From Candidatus Egaibacter danicus (GTDB lineage: Bacteria > Pseudomonadota > Gammaproteobacteria > Burkholderiales > Burkholderiaceae), in assembly GCA_011391115.1 (NCBI GenBank), contig JAABRC010000020.1, forward strand, positions 1 to 13,574: a stretch of DNA of 13,574 bases, written 5' to 3'. Position numbers and translations under genes: made by a program. Positions within the stretch are counted from its first letter, which is position 1; each line of letters opens with the position of its first letter. Shown piece by piece: positions 11,033 to 13,574 of the stretch. The notes under the pieces were generated by a model. The model was not told where the DNA came from. It searched no databases and was given only the letters and a program-made list of their open reading frames with translations.

Positions 11033-13574
11033 TCAGGTGGAGGGAGACCCGAAGACCGCGGTCCAGACGGCCAGGATGGCATCTCGCTCCACTTGAAGTG
11101 AGTCAGCGCTGACTTGTGTTGGTTCCTCATTGAGTCGCGCACGGTGCTGCACATGGCGGAGCTGCCGGTAGGCATTCGCCGCTGCATCTCCCGCGCCGTT
11201 GGGCAGCAGGTCGCAACGCTGGGCCCGTTGCAGCAGCGCAATATTGCCCACGTTGGGCAATAACTCCGGATGGTTGCGTGCCTGGGACAGCACCAGGAAC
11301 TGAACGGCAAATTCGGCGTCCACCATGCCACCGGGGCTGTGCTTGACATCAAACATGTCACTCTTGACCGGATGCGCCGAGCGGACCTTCTCGCGCATGC
11401 TCACAATTTCCGCGGCGAGGCCATGCGCATCGCGCGGCGCCTCAATCACGGAATGACGGATGGCGTCAAAGCGCCGGCTCAAGCGAGCATCACCCAGCAC
11501 GAACCGCGCGCGGGTCATGGCCTGGTGTTCCCACGTCCAGGCCGTATTGCTGCCGCGCTGCTGCTGGTAGTTGGCATAGGCGGCAAATGTGGTGATCAAT
11601 AATCCTGAGTTGCCATTTGGCCGCAAGGCTGTATCGATTTCGTACAGATCGCCTTCACCCGTCTTGACGGTCAGCCAGTTGATCAGCTTTCGCACCAGTG
11701 TGGCGTAAACCTCGCCGGCGCGCTCATCGTCGTCTTCATAGACAAAAACGATGTCCAGGTCACTGCCGTACCCCAGTTCCTTCCCGCCCAGCTTGCCATA
11801 CGCGATGATGGCAAACTGGTGGTTCTCGCGATGCCGGCTTTTCAGGCGGCTCCAGCACCACTGCGTGGCCACGCGCAGCACCGAGTCGGCCAGTGCGCTT
11901 AAATCATCGGCAACCTGTTCGACGGTGAGCTTTTGCTCCACGTCGCGCGCCAGCGTCCTGAACACTTCAGCGTGGTGGGCCCGTCGCAACAGATTCAGCA
12001 GTCTTTCTTCGTCATCTTCTCCGGTAACCCGCAGCGATTGACGCCGCTGCTCCAGTTCGTTTTCGAATTCAGCCGCAACAAACCGTTCTTCCAGCATGTT
12101 GTCGCCAGCCAGTTCATCAATGACCCCGGGGTGTTTGAGCAGGTAGCGCGCAGGCCACCTGGCCGCACCCAGCAGGCGCAATAAGCGCTCATGCACCAGT
12201 GGCCGCTCCAGCAGCAACGCCAGGTAACTCTCGCGACGCAACAACGGCTCGATCCAGTCGGCGATGCGCACGGCAGCCTCTTCGCTAACCTTGCCCTCGC
12301 GCAACCACTGGCCCGTGCGCCCCACCAGCCGAACCAGCCGGGTGCGGGACTCTTCTTTCAGTGCCAGCACGCGCGGGTGGTCACGCCACAGTGCCACCCG
12401 GTCCCGGAATGCTGACGGAAGCTGCTCAAGCAGCTCATCCATGTCAGTGGCCATGGTGGCGCCGGCTTTGCCGCCGTTGCAGTTCTTGCACTCCTTTTGA
12501 CCGCCACCCAGCAGGGAGTCAAATTCCTGTGCGATCAGTTCGCGCCAGGTGTCCAGCTGGGCCAGAAATGGCTGGGCTGAGTCAAACAGCATGGTCTGGG
12601 CTATCCAGGCCAGATCGTCGTCCTGTGTTGGCAACAGGTGGGTTTGCTGGTCATCCAGATACTGGATGCGATGCTCCACCTGTCGCAGGAATATGTAGGC
12701 CTGCGATAGCGCATCGGCAGTGGTCTGCGGCATGAGGCCCGCTTTGGCAAGACGTTGCAAGGCTGCCAGAGTTGGTCGTGTGCGCAACTCCGGAAATTGT
12801 CCGCCACGAACCACCTGCAGCAACTGGACGATGAATTCCACCTCCCGTATGCCACCCCGTGACAACTTGACGTCGTTTGCCCGCTCCGGGCGTCCAGCGC
12901 TGCGTTTGGAAGCATGATCACGGATCTGCTTGTGCAGCACGCGCAGCGAGTCGAAGACGTTGTAATCCAGATATCGCCGGAAAACGAATGGCAGTACCAC
13001 GTCGCGCAGCCCCAGGACGGATCCCTCCGACACCGCGCTGGCGGGTGCAACCACCCGGCTCTTGAGCCAGGCAAATCGTTCCCACTCGCGGCCCTGAACG
13101 TGAAAATATTCCTCCAGTGCACCCAGTGACAGGGCTGCAGGGCCGGAATTGCCATTGGGCCGCAAGGCCAGATCGACGCGAAAAACAAAACCGTGTTCGG
13201 TCGTGTCACCAATCAGGCTGAAAATTTGCCGCACGGCCTTGGTGAAGTACTCATGGTTGGAAATCCTTCCGCGCCCCTCTGGGCTGCTGCCGCTGGTTTC
13301 GCCATCCTGGTCGTAAACGTAAATCAGGTCAATGTCGCTGGAAACATTCAGTTCCCGGGCGCCAAACTTGCCCATCCCCACGACCCACAGGCTGGCACGC
13401 CGGCCTTGCGCAGTCAATGGAGCGCCGTGTACTTCGTCCAGTGATTGCAGGGCGTGGGTGCAGGCCTGATCCAGTGCAAACTCCGCCAGGTCGGTCATGA
13501 CCGATGTGACACCCTGCAACGAGGCTGCCTGGTCGCAGTCCACTGACAGCAGGCGCTCCAGCACCAGTTGTCGC
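11033..13574 (-). CDS. glnE: Glutamine synthetase adenylyltransferase/adenylyl-removing enzyme, N-terminus missing
   Basis: The last 846 codons of GlnE, the bifunctional cytosolic enzyme that adenylylates and de-adenylylates glutamine synthetase in response to PII and glutamine. Both nucleotidyltransferase domains are present: GMGKFGARELNVSSDIDL (about residues 66-83 of the visible part), with DLALRPNGNSG after it, is the adenylyl-removing half; AYGKLGGKELGYGSDLDI (about 591-608), with DTALRPNGNSG, is the transferase half. Between them lie the helical linker and a small Cys-rich insertion CKNCNGG (about 362-368). The reading frame is open to the window end, so the first roughly 50-100 residues are outside; a GTG at 13564 is internal, not a start. 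The stop is 80 bases before the HD-GYP-like gene, which may be cotranscribed. Confidence 0.97.
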   Translation of the reverse strand, partial: RQLVLERLLSVDCDQAASLQGVTSVMTDLAEFALDQACTHALQSLDEVHGAPLTAQGRRASLWVVGMGKFGARELNVSSDIDLIYVYDQDGETSGSSPEGRGRISNHEYFTKAVRQIFSLIGDTTEHGFVFRVDLALRPNGNSGPAALSLGALEEYFHVQGREWERFAWLKSRVVAPASAVSEGSVLGLRDVVLPFVFRRYLDYNVFDSLRVLHKQIRDHASKRSAGRPERANDVKLSRGGIREVEFIVQLLQVVRGGQFPELRTRPTLAALQRLAKAGLMPQTTADALSQAYIFLRQVEHRIQYLDDQQTHLLPTQDDDLAWIAQTMLFDSAQPFLAQLDTWRELIAQEFDSLLGGGQKECKNCNGGKAGATMATDMDELLEQLPSAFRDRVALWRDHPRVLALKEESRTRLVRLVGRTGQWLREGKVSEEAAVRIADWIEPLLRRESYLALLLERPLVHERLLRLLGAARWPARYLLKHPGVIDELAGDNMLEERFVAAEFENELEQRRQSLRVTGEDDEERLLNLLRRAHHAEVFRTLARDVEQKLTVEQVADDLSALADSVLRVATQWCWSRLKSRHRENHQFAIIAYGKLGGKELGYGSDLDIVFVYEDDDERAGEVYATLVRKLINWLTVKTGEGDLYEIDTALRPNGNSGLLITTFAAYANYQQQRGSNTAWTWEHQAMTRARFVLGDARLSRRFDAIRHSVIEAPRDAHGLAAEIVSMREKVRSAHPVKSDMFDVKHSPGGMVDAEFAVQFLVLSQARNHPELLPNVGNIALLQRAQRCDLLPNGAGDAAANAYRQLRHVQHRARLNEEPTQVSADSLQVERDAILAVWTAVFGSPST

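Overview
The window looks like chromosomal DNA of a GC-rich betaproteobacterium, most likely a member of the Comamonadaceae (Rhodoferax/Polaromonas-like). This rests on the protein sequences, on TAGAAT-type -10 boxes, and on a short dispersed element (TAGCT..CGCA..GGGCT.GA..TTTAGC) that I recall as common between genes in that family. No phage, transposon, tRNA, rRNA or CRISPR signal was seen.

Layout: (a) 1-522, the N-terminal part of purB (minus, cut by the window edge). (b) 619-1233, a glutathione S-transferase-like gene (plus), divergent from purB with overlapping promoters. (c) 1253-8394, eight genes on the minus strand read in the order COG2907 FAD oxidoreductase, DUF1365 protein, cyclopropane-fatty-acid-synthase-like methyltransferase, exported chalcone-isomerase-like protein, MelB/GPH-type MFS transporter, DUF3833 lipoprotein, short-chain dehydrogenase, NTF2-like protein. 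Five of the seven junctions are 4-base ATGA stop/start overlaps, so this is almost certainly one operon. (d) 8395-8870, a 476-base divergent control region with an AT-rich promoter core, inverted repeats and a terminator-like hairpin in the long leader of the operon. (e) 8871-9740, a diiron protein of the acyl-ACP desaturase/ferritin-like class (plus). (f) 9723-10952, a degenerate HD-GYP-like protein (minus), overlapping the desaturase tail to tail by 18 bases. (g) 11033-13574, glnE (minus, N-terminus outside the window).

The centre of interest is (c) to (e): a likely membrane-lipid modification and export system. Related cassettes with Cfa-like, DUF1365, FAD and SDR proteins are known in the singlet-oxygen (RpoE/ChrR) or light (LitR) regulons of other proteobacteria, and in Rhodobacter a Cfa-like methylase, a desaturase and an oxygenase make furan fatty acids. 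Here the Cfa-like enzyme appears to have lost two of the residues that bind bicarbonate in true cyclopropane synthases (Cys to Ser167, His to Gln305) but keeps the Glu and Tyr. It is flanked by two candidate redox enzymes (FAD and diiron), a fatty-acid-binding-type fold with a signal peptide, a transporter with the MelB/MFSD2A-type DxxxD site and a lipoprotein. My inference is that the operon methylates and then desaturates or oxygenates phospholipid acyl chains and handles the product in the envelope. No regulator (litR, rpoE/chrR) or photolyase lies inside the window.

A second unusual point is that one copy of the dispersed repeat lies inside the reading frame of the chalcone-isomerase-like gene and encodes the hydrophobic core of its signal peptide, while a second copy fills the DUF3833/SDR gap. 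Functional names come from sequence reading and memory of families; no database search was possible.
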